Translations under genes and position numbers: made by a program | From: Micromonospora sp. AMSO31t | GTDB taxonomy: Bacteria > Actinomycetota > Actinomycetes > Mycobacteriales > Micromonosporaceae | DNA length: 46,310 nt | Reading direction: 5' to 3' | Assembly: GCF_008868175.1 (NCBI RefSeq) | Contig: NZ_WBKT01000031.1 | Coordinates: 1-46,310, forward strand | Shown here: in pieces, positions 1 through 7,705 of the stretch | How the letters are laid out: each line of letters starts with the position of its first letter | Numbering within the stretch: position 1 is the first letter of the stretch | The notes under the pieces: model-generated | Databases searched by the model: none | What the model saw: the letters and a program-made list of their open reading frames with translations, nothing else | What the model was told of the DNA's origin: nothing

Positions 1-18
1 TCCTCCGCTGACCCACCA

Positions 19-78
19 GTTGATCAAGAGGTTTGCGTCAGGAAACGCGCGAATCCTGACGCAAACTTCTTGATCAAC
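19..78. repeat. Long near-perfect palindrome (25-bp arms)
   Basis: The arms at 19-43 and 54-78 are reverse complements with one mismatch; both begin or end in TTGATCAA and contain the core TTTGCGTCA. A 10-base loop separates them. It lies 30 bases past the stop of the PSP1 gene, so it can act as a terminator. Similar TTGATCAAG...TTTGCGTCA palindromes recur in Micromonospora genomes as I remember them, so it is also a candidate interspersed repeat (inference). Confidence 0.75.
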
Positions 79-108
79 GCGGGCCCGGGGCGTGCCGGGG
101 GGCGGGGA

Positions 109-969
109 TCAGCGTGCGGCGTTCTCCGGGCCGGACTGGTTACGGCTTTCGTAGGCGCGGCGGGAGCCGCAGACGTCGGCGCGGGAGCACATGGAGCGCG
201 AGCCGTCGGCGTCCAGGCGGACGGTCACCGCGTCTCTCGGGACGCTGTGGCCCACCACGCGGCCCTCCCCCTCGGGCGTGGTGACGCGGGCCCCGATCGC
301 CGGGGCGGACTCCTGGAACCTGGCGTACAGGGGATGTTCGTACTTCAGGCAGCACATGAGCCGGCCGCAGGCGCCGGAGATGCGCAGCGGGTTGAGCGGC
401 AGGTCCTGGTCCTTGGCCATCCGGATGGTCACCGGCTCGAAGTCGGTGAGGAAGGTGGCGCAGCACAGGTCCCGCCCGCAGGAGCCGATCCCGCCCTGCA
501 CCCGCGCCGAGTCCCGCGCGGAGAGCTGCCGCAGCTCGACCCGGCAGTGCAGGGTCGCGCCCAGATCGCGGACGAGGGAGCGGAAGTCGACCCGGTGCGG
601 CGCGGTGAAGTAGACGGTCGTGCGGTCGCTGCCGGTCTCCGGGGTGGCGAAGACGTGGTCGATGGCCACCACCTTCATGGGCAGGCCGTGCTCGCGGATC
701 AGCCGCTTGGCGGCCACCTTGGCGTCGGCCTTGCGCCGGCGCAGCAGCTCGTCGCGGCGCAGGTCGTCGTCGGCGGCCATCCCGGCGAGGCGGGGGAAGC
801 CGCCGGTGTCCTCGCTGACCCACTGCGCGGCCCAGACGCACTCGGCCACCTCGGGCCCGTCGTCGGTGGGCACCAGCACCTTGTCGCCCACCTGGGGGCG
901 CAGCTCACCGGGGTCGAGGTAGAAGAGGCGCCCGTACCGGTTGAAACTGACCGCGCAGAGCATGCCCAT
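109..969 (-). CDS. ricT: RicT/YaaT-like PSP1 domain protein
   Basis: The protein (286 aa from the chosen start) has the PSP1 C-terminal domain and the two cysteine clusters typical of the family, GSCGRDLCC and GACGRLMCC followed by LKYEHPLY. In Bacillus RicT forms the Fe-S-containing Y-complex that helps RNase Y process RNA; in actinobacteria its role is not settled. I start it at the ATG at 969 because the protein then opens MGMLCAVSFNRYGRLFYLDPG, the usual family N-terminus; the longer reading frame to 1029 adds only an arginine-rich stretch. It stands alone, facing away from the operon that ends at 1257. The family call is firm; the molecular role here is inferred. Confidence 0.9.
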   Translation of the reverse strand: MGMLCAVSFNRYGRLFYLDPGELRPQVGDKVLVPTDDGPEVAECVWAAQWVSEDTGGFPRLAGMAADDDLRRDELLRRRKADAKVAAKRLIREHGLPMKVVAIDHVFATPETGSDRTTVYFTAPHRVDFRSLVRDLGATLHCRVELRQLSARDSARVQGGIGSCGRDLCCATFLTDFEPVTIRMAKDQDLPLNPLRISGACGRLMCCLKYEHPLYARFQESAPAIGARVTTPEGEGRVVGHSVPRDAVTVRLDADGSRSMCSRADVCGSRRAYESRNQSGPENAAR

Positions 970-1186
970 GCCCACCACCCTACGACCTTCGGACGGATCC
1001 GGGTCGGCCGCCCGTCGCCGTCCGGTCACCCGGCGCAGCGATCCATGTTTGTCGACTCGACCGAACCGATCCCGACCCCTCGTGTCGTTGATCCTCGCCC
1101 GGACGGCTGAAACATGAGTCAGCTACGGGACAAATGGCGGCCGACCGCGTTGAGTGAAGCCATACCTGCGGGGGGTGCAGGGGAAG

Positions 1187-1241
1187 CCACGGCGTCGCCG
1201 CCGGAGCCCGGCCACGGCCGGTTCGGCGCGCGACGCCGTGG
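1187..1241 (-). terminator. Hairpin after the ESX-like cassette
   Basis: Perfect 12-bp arms CCACGGCGTCGC (1187-1198) and its complement (1230-1241) enclose a GC-rich loop with an inner GGCC stem. It sits 16 bases downstream of the stop at 1257 on the minus strand. The rest of 970-1256 holds no recognisable gene; it must contain the promoter of the PSP1 gene. Confidence 0.6.
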
Positions 1242-1256
1242 GCTTGCGCGGCCCGG

Positions 1257-1925
1257 TCAGTGCCCGATCCGGGTGGTGCCGCCGTAGCGGGGCACGCTCG
1301 TGGTCCGGTCCCGCCAGGTCGTCTCGGCCAGGCTCGGCGCCCACTGCCGCAGCAGCGTCTCCGCGCCGTCGTAGGCCACGCCGAGCACGCCCAGCACCCG
1401 GGTGGCGATCTCGGCGGCCGCGAGGGCACCGGACCGGCCGGCCTCGGCGCCCGGGCGGGTGGCGGCGTGCACCGTGACCGCCTCGGCCGAGTGCAGCGCC
1501 TCGGCCAGCGCCCGGGCCAGCGCGGCCCGGCTCCCCTCCACCCAGTCGGCCAGGGCGTCGGCGTAGCCGGCGGTCGACTCCAGCCGCCCGACCAGGCTCT
1601 CCGGCCCCTCGTCCACGTGCCGGAGGAGGGCGGCGCGGGCCTCGTCGTAGGCCGCGGCGGCCGGCCCGGACCAGGCGACCGGGTCGGCGAGGACGGCGCC
1701 GGTGTCGTCGTACCCCCGGACGAGCCGGCGCACGGCGTGGCCGGCGCCGGTCAGCGGCGCGGGGTGCAGGTCGAGGAACTCGCGCACGGCCGCGCCGGGC
1801 AGCACCCGCATCCGGCGCAGCAGCGGCCAGAGCCGGTGCCCCTCGGGCGCGCCGGCGGCCAGCAGCGCGTCGACCCGGGCGAGCAGGTCGAGGCCCGGCT
1901 CGGCGAGGCGGTCGAGGGCGTCCAT
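1257..1925 (-). CDS. WxG-motif helical-hairpin protein
   Basis: The protein is 222 aa, almost entirely alanine-rich helix, with no signal peptide. Residues 85-87 (WSG) followed by PAAAAYDEARAAL resemble the turn of WXG100/ESX proteins, with helices before and after, but it is more than twice the usual 100 aa. The ATG at 1925 overlaps the TGA of the upstream EspC-like gene (TGATG), so the two are translationally coupled; an in-frame start further upstream at 2072 would give an arginine-rich non-protein-like extension. A role as substrate or partner of a type VII secretion system is inferred from the motif and the neighbours; no ESX machinery genes are in the window. It could instead be a family confined to Micromonosporaceae. 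Confidence 0.75.
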   Translation of the reverse strand: MDALDRLAEPGLDLLARVDALLAAGAPEGHRLWPLLRRMRVLPGAAVREFLDLHPAPLTGAGHAVRRLVRGYDDTGAVLADPVAWSGPAAAAYDEARAALLRHVDEGPESLVGRLESTAGYADALADWVEGSRAALARALAEALHSAEAVTVHAATRPGAEAGRSGALAAAEIATRVLGVLGVAYDGAETLLRQWAPSLAETTWRDRTTSVPRYGGTTRIGH

Positions 1926-2230
1926 CACGCCTCCCGGGCCAGCCGCCGCGCGACGTGCTCGTCGGTCGCCGGGTAGCGGTCGGCGGCGCTGCGCAGGGCG
2001 GCCGCGGCGGCGGCCAGGCGGGTGGCGGCGGCCTGCGCCTCGCGGGCCCGATCGCCGGTGGCCTCGGTCCACCGCCGGTGCAGGGCGCGGCCGACCTCGC
2101 CGGGCCGGCCGGTGGCGTGTGCGCCGAAGGCGGGGTGGGGCGGGTCGGTGGCGGTGACCGTGTGGGCCAGCGTGGCGAGGGTGGCGCCGGCCTCGTCCAG
2201 GCGGGCGGCGAGCGCGCGCAACGTCTCCAT
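1925..2230 (-). CDS. EspC-like type VII secretion target
   Basis: This 101-aa helical protein has the length and pattern of the EspC/ESX-1 secretion-associated family, including the C-terminal ADRYPATDEHVA stretch (aromatic residue followed by TD), the usual ending of annotated 'type VII secretion targets'. A GGGAG ribosome site lies six bases before the ATG. Its stop overlaps the start of the WxG gene, and it begins one base after the YbaB-like gene ends, so the three form one operon. It has no signal peptide, as expected of ESX substrates. The family call is by pattern recognition; export has not been shown. Confidence 0.72.
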   Translation of the reverse strand: METLRALAARLDEAGATLATLAHTVTATDPPHPAFGAHATGRPGEVGRALHRRWTEATGDRAREAQAAATRLAAAAAALRSAADRYPATDEHVARRLAREA

Positions 2231-2231
2231 C

Positions 2232-2561
2232 TCAGGCTCCCGCCAGCGGCCGGTAGGCCGCGAAGGTCTCGTTGTGCAGCTTCTCCCGGGCCCACTGCGC
2301 CGCGTCGGCGGCGGCGGTCACGGCGGCCTGCACGGAGCCGGCGACGTCCCGGGGGTTGCGCTGGTGCAGCGGGCCGAGGAAGCGCACGTCGGTGATCCGC
2401 CCGCCGGCGGTCACCACCACCTCGACGAGGCCGTCCGGCGAGCGGACGGTCACCTCGACCGTCGCCACCGCCTGGTCGAACTCGGCCTGGAGGGTCTCGA
2501 TGCGCCGGTAGCGCCGCACCGCCTCCTCGATCCAGGCCTCGTCGATCTCCCCCCGTGGCAT
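2232..2561 (-). CDS. YbaB/EbfC family protein
   Basis: The 109-aa protein has the YbaB/EbfC fold signature: an N-terminal helix (EEAVRRYRRIETLQAEFDQAVA), a central strand pair (VEVTVRSPDGLVEVVVTAGGRITDVRF) and a C-terminal helix ending in AAQWAREKLHNETF. YbaB proteins bind DNA as nucleoid factors, but relatives of this divergent type, such as EspL of M. tuberculosis, occur in ESX loci. The ATG at 2561 has a strong GGGAGGAG site. It is the first gene of the cassette with the EspC-like and WxG genes, which favours the EspL-type role over a general nucleoid role (inference). The canonical ybaB next to recR/dnaX is not in this window. Confidence 0.82.
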   Translation of the reverse strand: MPRGEIDEAWIEEAVRRYRRIETLQAEFDQAVATVEVTVRSPDGLVEVVVTAGGRITDVRFLGPLHQRNPRDVAGSVQAAVTAAADAAQWAREKLHNETFAAYRPLAGA

Positions 2562-2662
2562 GGGCGGACTCCTCCCGGCTGACCCCGTCACTGAGCGTGC
2601 CGCCACCGTCACCGCGCGGCCACACCGGACCGTACCGCAGTCAACAAAGCCTGTCGATGCCC

Positions 2663-2671
2663 TGTGGACAA
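2663..2671 (-). promoter_or_regulatory. Perfect DnaA-box sequence
   Basis: TTGTCCACA on the minus strand equals the actinobacterial DnaA-box consensus and lies in the 125-base gap between holB and the YbaB-like gene. A single box may be chance; a role in regulation is only a possibility. Confidence 0.3.
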
Positions 2672-2686
2672 CCTCGACTGCGGTGG

Positions 2687-4018
2687 TCAGCCCTTCCACA
2701 GGGCGAGCATCATGGCCTCCACCGCGATCCGGGGCTTGACGTTCGCCTCGATCGCCGCCCGGCACTCCAGCACGGCCTCCAGCCGGCGCAGCGCCCCCTC
2801 GGCGTCCCACTTCTGCGCGCCGGCCCCGGCCAGCGCCGCGGTGTCGGTGTGCACGGGGGCGACCGGCGCCCGCAGCGCCATGGTGAGCGCGTCCCGGTAG
2901 AAGCCGGCCAGATCGACCAGGGCCCGGTCGAGCGCGTCCCGCTGGGCCCGGGTGGCCCGCGACTTCTGTCGCCGCTCCAGGTCCTTGAGCTGCCCGGCGG
3001 CACCCCGCATGGCCCCGGCCGCACCCCGGCCGGTGCCGCCCGCGCCGAGCGCGGTCTGGAGCGCGGCCCGCTCCGCCTCGTCGATCTCGGCGACCGTCGC
3101 GGCGGCCTCCGCCTCGGCGGCCTCGATCAGCGCGGAGGCCGCGTCGAACGCGGCACCGACCCCGGTCAGCCGGCGTGGCACGGCGAGCACGGCCTCGCGG
3201 CGCTGCCGGGCCTCCGGGTCGCGGGCCAGCCGCCGGGCCCGGCCCACGTGCCCCTGCGCCGCCGCGGCGACCCACTCGGCGACGTCGGGGGCGATGCCGT
3301 CCCGGCGTACGAGCACCTCGGCCACCGCGCCGGCCGGCGGCTGCCGCAGCGGCACGACCCGGCACCGCGACCGGATGGTCACCGAGATGTCGTCCGGGTG
3401 GGTGGAGGGGGCGCAGAGCAGGAAGACGGTACGCGGTGGCGGCTCCTCGACCGCCTTGAGCAGCGCGTTGCCGGCGGCCTCGGTGAGCCGGTCGGCGTCC
3501 TCGATGATGACGACCTGCCAGCGGCCGCCGGACGGCGTGCTGGCCGCCCGCAGCACCAGCGCGCGCATCTCGTTCACGCCGATCGAGAGCCCCTCGGGCA
3601 CCACCAGCCGCACATCGGCGTGGGTGCCCGCCAGGGTGGTGTGGCAGCCGGGGCAGTGGCCGCAGCCGGTGCCGTGCACGCACTGCAGGGCGGCGGCGAA
3701 GGCGCGCGCGGCCACCGACCGGCCGGAACCGGGCGGTCCCGTGAAGATCCAGGCGTGGGTCATCCCGGCGCCGGGCTGGACGCCATCCGCGCCGGCGCCG
3801 TCACGGGGGGTGGCGCCGCCGGGCTCGTCGAACTCCTCGGCGAGCGCGTCGAGGTCGTCGTGCCCGACGGTCGGGTGGGCTCCGCCGGCCGCCGGGGCGC
3901 CCGCCCGCGCCACCGCAGGTGCGGCGGCGCGCAGCAGGGCGGCGGCCGAGGCGGCGGCCCGCCGGAGCGTGGCCACCGCCTCGTCCTGCCCGACCAGGTC
4001 GGCGAAGACGTCCGTCAT
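2687..4018 (-). CDS. holB: DNA polymerase III delta' subunit
   Basis: The protein (443 aa) is an AAA+ clamp-loader subunit. It opens with VFADLVGQDEAVATLRRAA, has a Walker-A-like GPPGSGRS with arginine in place of lysine, a zinc-knuckle CVHGTGCGHCPGC, IIEDADRL (Walker B type), NALLKAVEEPP and SRCR (sensor and arginine-finger region). Between the first helix and the P-loop there is an insertion of about 60 residues of low-complexity Ala/Gly/Pro. Delta' is known to act structurally in the clamp loader without ATP turnover, which fits the altered P-loop. Its ATG overlaps the stop of the tmk fusion (ATGA), so the two are co-translated, an order also found in Streptomyces. Confidence 0.93.
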   Translation of the reverse strand: MTDVFADLVGQDEAVATLRRAAASAAALLRAAAPAVARAGAPAAGGAHPTVGHDDLDALAEEFDEPGGATPRDGAGADGVQPGAGMTHAWIFTGPPGSGRSVAARAFAAALQCVHGTGCGHCPGCHTTLAGTHADVRLVVPEGLSIGVNEMRALVLRAASTPSGGRWQVVIIEDADRLTEAAGNALLKAVEEPPPRTVFLLCAPSTHPDDISVTIRSRCRVVPLRQPPAGAVAEVLVRRDGIAPDVAEWVAAAAQGHVGRARRLARDPEARQRREAVLAVPRRLTGVGAAFDAASALIEAAEAEAAATVAEIDEAERAALQTALGAGGTGRGAAGAMRGAAGQLKDLERRQKSRATRAQRDALDRALVDLAGFYRDALTMALRAPVAPVHTDTAALAGAGAQKWDAEGALRRLEAVLECRAAIEANVKPRIAVEAMMLALWKG

Positions 4019-6231
4019 CGGTGGGGGCGTTCCATCGTCACGAGCTCCGCGTCGGATAACTCGGGCTGGACCGTGGTGTCGGGACCCTGGGCCGGGCGCG
4101 GGTGCACGATGCCGGCCGGGTCGACGAGGAACTCGTCCACCCGGCGGGCGACCGCCGCGGCGATCTCCTCGACCGGGCGGGACGCGTCGAGCACCAGGTA
4201 GCGCTTGGGATCGGCGGCGGCCAGGTCGAGGAAGGCGTACCGGACGCGCTCGTGGAACCCGAGCGACTCGGCCTCCAGCCGGTCGGTGCCCTGGTTGCGG
4301 GAGTCGACCCGGGAGCGGCCGGTGTGCGGGTCGACGTCGAGGAGCACCACGAGGTCGGGCTTCAGCCCGCCGGTTGCCCACGAGGAGAGCCAGGAGACCT
4401 CCTGCACCGGCAGGGTGCGCCCGGCCCCCTGGTACGCGAGCGACGAGTCGACGTACCGGTCGCTGATCACCACCGCGCCGCGGACCAGCGCCGGCCGGAC
4501 CACGGTGGCGATGTGGTGCGCCCGGTCGGCGGCGTAGAGCAGCGCCTCGGCGCGCGGCGACGGAGCCTGGTCGTCGGAGGTCTCCAGCACCAGCGAGCGG
4601 ATCCGCCGGCCGACGCCGGTGGCCCCCGGCTCGCGGGTGACCACGACGTCCCGGCCCTGCCCGCGCAGCCGGTCGGCGAGCGCGGCGAGCTGGGTGGACT
4701 TGCCGGCGCCCTCGCCGCCCTCGAAGACCACGAAGAGCCCGCTGGAGACGAAGGGCTCGGACGGCATCAGCGGGCGGCCCCGGATCGAGCCCCAGAGGTC
4801 GGCCAGGACCGGCACGCCCTTCTTGTCGTCCATCTGACCGAAGGCGCTGATCCCGGCGAAGATGCCGGCGGCGCCGGCGGCGAGCAGCAGCAGGCGGGTC
4901 GAGGAGACCGAGATGCCCAGGTCGGCGATGGTCAGCTGGCGCGAACCGCCGACGCCGACGAGGAGGCTGCTCAGCGCGATGGCCAGGATCAGCACCAGCC
5001 GGGTGCCGATCTGCACCACGGCGAAGACCCGGCCGCGCACCTCGTCGGCGACCTCGCCGCCGAGCAGCGTGGTGCCGGCCAGGAAGGCCATGCCGGCGCC
5101 CGCGCCGACCAGGACCGCGCCGAGCATCGCCATGGACAGGTGGATGGCGAAGGCGAGCACCAGCACCGAGGCGCTGGCCAGCACGATGCTCATGCCGAAC
5201 CAGCGGCGCCGCGACATGTCCCGGACGATCATCGGCCCGAGCCCGATGCCGAGCGCCAGGCCGACGAAGATCGCGCCGAAGAGCAGCGAGAACGCGGCGT
5301 CACCGGCACCGAGCGAGTTGGCGAAGAACTTGGCCGTGCCGACCACGATGCCGCCGCCCGCGAAGGCACCGAAGATGCCCAGCACGAGGCCGCGTACCAG
5401 CGGGGTCTGGCCGATGTATTTCCAGCCGTCGGCGAACTGGCGGAACATGCTCTGCTCGACGCGCTCCGCCTCGCCGCGCTGGGCCTCGCTGATCTCCTTG
5501 ATCCCGAAGGCCACCACCAGCGCGGTGGCCAGCCGGGAGAAGGCGTTGAACCAGAGGGCGAGCTGGGCCGGCTCGGCCCAGTCGGGCAGGTCGCCGCCGA
5601 CCGCCCCACGCACCCCACGGTCCAGCACGGCCAGCGCGATGGCGGCGGCCACCGGGGTGAGGCCGTACGTGGTGATCAGGGTGAGCTGGTTGGCGGTCTC
5701 CAGCCGGGTCCGCGGGATCAGGTTCGGGACCGCGGCCTCCTTGGCCGGGATCCACAGCAGGGTGACCGACTCGATGAGGAAGGTGGCGATCAGCGCCCAT
5801 CCGACCACCAGGCCGCCGCTGGCGCCGGTCAGCGCGTAGAGCGGGATGGACGCGAAGAGCACGAAGCGCAGCAGGTCGCAGATGACCATGGTCCACCGGC
5901 GGTCGAACCGGTCGGCGAAGACACCCGCCACCGGGCCGAGCACCAGCGCCGGGAGCAGCCGGATCGCGGTCACGCCGCCGAAGGCGGCACCCTGGGCGGT
6001 GCTGCCGGAGACCTGGGCGGCGGCGAAGAGGGCGGTGGCGAGCAGGCCGAGCCAGTCGCCGAAGGAGGCGACGCCGAGCACGATCCACAGCCGGCGGAAC
6101 GGCCGGATGCGCAGCACGGACCGGATGGCGGCCGCACCGGAGCGGTCGGCGGGCGACGACACGCCGGGCGACTCGCCGTTGTTCTGGCTTTCGATGGCCG
6201 TACCTCCACGTGCCGGCCCAGAGCTGGGCAT
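4015..6231 (-). CDS. tmk: MFS membrane domain fused to dTMP kinase
   Basis: The 738-aa protein has two parts. Residues about 35-465 are a major-facilitator-like domain with roughly ten to twelve hydrophobic segments and a loop motif FADRFDRRW (105-113). Residues about 495-705 are a complete thymidylate kinase: P-loop GGEGAGKS (505-512), TREPGATGVG, DRYVDSSLAYQGAGR (591-605) and a lid region with RVDSR. The kinase makes dTDP for DNA synthesis; the membrane part has no known substrate. The same fusion is known in Streptomyces. The start is uncertain: the ATG at 6231 has a weak ribosome site, while a perfect GGAGGT lies ten codons in, with no ATG, GTG or TTG after it. The stop overlaps holB. Confidence 0.9.
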   Translation of the reverse strand: MPSSGPARGGTAIESQNNGESPGVSSPADRSGAAAIRSVLRIRPFRRLWIVLGVASFGDWLGLLATALFAAAQVSGSTAQGAAFGGVTAIRLLPALVLGPVAGVFADRFDRRWTMVICDLLRFVLFASIPLYALTGASGGLVVGWALIATFLIESVTLLWIPAKEAAVPNLIPRTRLETANQLTLITTYGLTPVAAAIALAVLDRGVRGAVGGDLPDWAEPAQLALWFNAFSRLATALVVAFGIKEISEAQRGEAERVEQSMFRQFADGWKYIGQTPLVRGLVLGIFGAFAGGGIVVGTAKFFANSLGAGDAAFSLLFGAIFVGLALGIGLGPMIVRDMSRRRWFGMSIVLASASVLVLAFAIHLSMAMLGAVLVGAGAGMAFLAGTTLLGGEVADEVRGRVFAVVQIGTRLVLILAIALSSLLVGVGGSRQLTIADLGISVSSTRLLLLAAGAAGIFAGISAFGQMDDKKGVPVLADLWGSIRGRPLMPSEPFVSSGLFVVFEGGEGAGKSTQLAALADRLRGQGRDVVVTREPGATGVGRRIRSLVLETSDDQAPSPRAEALLYAADRAHHIATVVRPALVRGAVVISDRYVDSSLAYQGAGRTLPVQEVSWLSSWATGGLKPDLVVLLDVDPHTGRSRVDSRNQGTDRLEAESLGFHERVRYAFLDLAAADPKRYLVLDASRPVEEIAAAVARRVDEFLVDPAGIVHPRPAQGPDTTVQPELSDAELVTMERPHR

Positions 6232-6346
6232 CCCCGGTGGAACACTCTAGTCGCGGCGAGCTGCGACCCCCTCCGCGACATTCGCCTGCTCGCCGAGCCT
6301 AGGCCGCCGGCACCACCGCCCGCAGCCCGGACAGACGCGAGGGTAT

Positions 6347-6374
6347 TTCGCATTGGCGTCCAGACAGTTAGCGT
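6347..6374 (+). promoter_or_regulatory. Candidate leaderless promoter
   Basis: A -10 hexamer TAGCGT (6369-6374) lies six bases before the GTG at 6381, with a possible -35 TTCGCA at 6347-6352 (16-base spacer). No ribosome site precedes the GTG, so the mRNA probably begins at or next to the start codon. Confidence 0.5.
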
Positions 6375-6380
6375 GCACAC

Positions 6381-7589
6381 GTGGCCATCGACCGTGACAA
6401 ACTTCGCGATCGCCTCGATCGGGCGACCGCCCACCTCGACCCGCCGTACGCGGTGGTCGATCTCGCCGCCTTCGACGCGAACGCCGGCGCGCTGGTCGAC
6501 CGGGCGGCCGGCAAGCCGGTCCGGATCGCCAGCAAATCGGTCCGCGTCCGGGAGCTGCTGACCCGGGCGCTGGCCCGGCCCGGCTGGCGCGGCGTGATGG
6601 CGTTCACCCTCGCCGAGGCGCTCTGGCTCGCCCGCAGCGGCGTCAGCGACGACGTACTGGTCGCCTATCCGACCGCCGACCGCGGGGCGCTCGCCGAACT
6701 GGCCGCCGACCCGGCGCTCGCCGAGGCGGTGACCCTGATGGTCGACGACGCCGGGCAGCTCGACCTGATCGACCAGGTCAGCCCGCCCGGCCGCCGGCCG
6801 CCGCTGCGGGTCTGCCTCGAACTGGACGCCTCCTGGCGACCCCTCGGCGGCCGGGTGCACGTCGGCGTGCGGCGCTCCCCGGTGCACAGCGCCGGGGCGG
6901 CCGGCAGCCTCGCCGCCGCCGTCGCCGGCCGGTCGGGCTTCCGGCTGGTCGGCCTCATGGCGTACGAGGCGCAGATCGCCGGCCTCGGCGACGCCCCACC
7001 CGGGCAGGCGGTGCTGGGCACGGCCATCCGGGTCACCCAGCGCGGGTCGTACCGGGAACTGCTGGCCCGCCGGGCGGCCGCGGTCGCCGCGGTACGCGAG
7101 CACGCCGACCTGGAATTCGTCAACGGCGGCGGCACCGGCAGCGTGGCCGCCACCAGCGCCGACCCCGCGGTCACCGAGGTCACCGCCGGCTCCGGCCTGT
7201 ACGGGCCGACGCTCTTCGACGCGTACCGTGCCTGGCGCCCCACCCCCGCGGCGTTCTTCGCCTGCGCGGTGGTCCGCCGCCCCGGGCCGGGGCTGGCCAC
7301 CGTGCTCGGCGGCGGTTGGATCGCGTCCGGCCCGGCCGCCGACAGCCGGCTGCCCCGGCCGTGGCTGCCGGCCGGTCTGAAGCTGCTGGGCGCGGAGGGT
7401 GCGGGTGAGGTGCAGACCCCGCTCGCCGGCGACGTCGCCACCGAGCTGCGGATCGGCGACCGCGTGTGGTTCCGCCACGCCAAGGCCGGCGAGCTGTGCG
7501 AGCACGTCAACGAGGTGCACCTGGTCGACGGCGACAGCGTGGTGGCCACCGTGCCGACCTACCGGGGCGAGGGCCACGCGTTCCTCTAG
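6381..7589 (+). CDS. PLP-dependent amino acid aldolase/deaminase
   Basis: The 402-aa protein is a fold-type III PLP enzyme of the alanine racemase N-terminal/D-threonine aldolase family. The PLP lysine is K52 in VRIASKSVRV; EFVNGGGTGS and TAGSGLYGP are the phosphate-binding segments; the C-terminal D-serine-dehydratase-like domain has WFRHAKAGELCEHVNEVHLV, where family members bind a divalent metal. The reaction is probably cleavage or deamination of a beta-hydroxy D-amino acid, but the substrate is not deducible. The GTG start is preceded by a leaderless-type -10 rather than a ribosome site. The FAD oxidase at 8507 and the TetR gene lie beside it, a pairing I recall from other actinobacteria. 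Confidence 0.85.
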   Translation: MAIDRDKLRDRLDRATAHLDPPYAVVDLAAFDANAGALVDRAAGKPVRIASKSVRVRELLTRALARPGWRGVMAFTLAEALWLARSGVSDDVLVAYPTADRGALAELAADPALAEAVTLMVDDAGQLDLIDQVSPPGRRPPLRVCLELDASWRPLGGRVHVGVRRSPVHSAGAAGSLAAAVAGRSGFRLVGLMAYEAQIAGLGDAPPGQAVLGTAIRVTQRGSYRELLARRAAAVAAVREHADLEFVNGGGTGSVAATSADPAVTEVTAGSGLYGPTLFDAYRAWRPTPAAFFACAVVRRPGPGLATVLGGGWIASGPAADSRLPRPWLPAGLKLLGAEGAGEVQTPLAGDVATELRIGDRVWFRHAKAGELCEHVNEVHLVDGDSVVATVPTYRGEGHAFL

Positions 7590-7597
7590 ACGGTGAC

Positions 7598-7628
7598 GGC
7601 GGGTCCCGGTACACCTCGGGAACCCGCC
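7598..7628 (+). terminator. Terminator hairpin
   Basis: GGCGGGTCCCG (7598-7608) pairs with CGGGAACCCGCC (7617-7628) with one bulged base and an 8-base loop, starting nine bases after the aldolase stop. It lies between convergent genes and can serve both. Confidence 0.7.
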
Positions 7629-7705
7629 GCTCGTCTCCTGCCCGGTCGCACCCGGGCGTCGCACCTGTGATCGTCACCGCCGGCACCTGAGCGGTGACGT
7701 CCTGC

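Noticed and set aside
1100..1186. tRNA gene in the gap after the ESX-like cassette
   Set aside because: Neither strand gives a cloverleaf with a TTC-containing T arm and a paired acceptor stem.
4102..6561. 819-aa plus-strand reading frame opposite the tmk fusion
   Set aside because: It is the reverse-strand shadow of a long GC-rich gene; the sequence is low-complexity Ala/Gly/Arg/Glu without domains, and the minus strand has clear MFS and kinase motifs.
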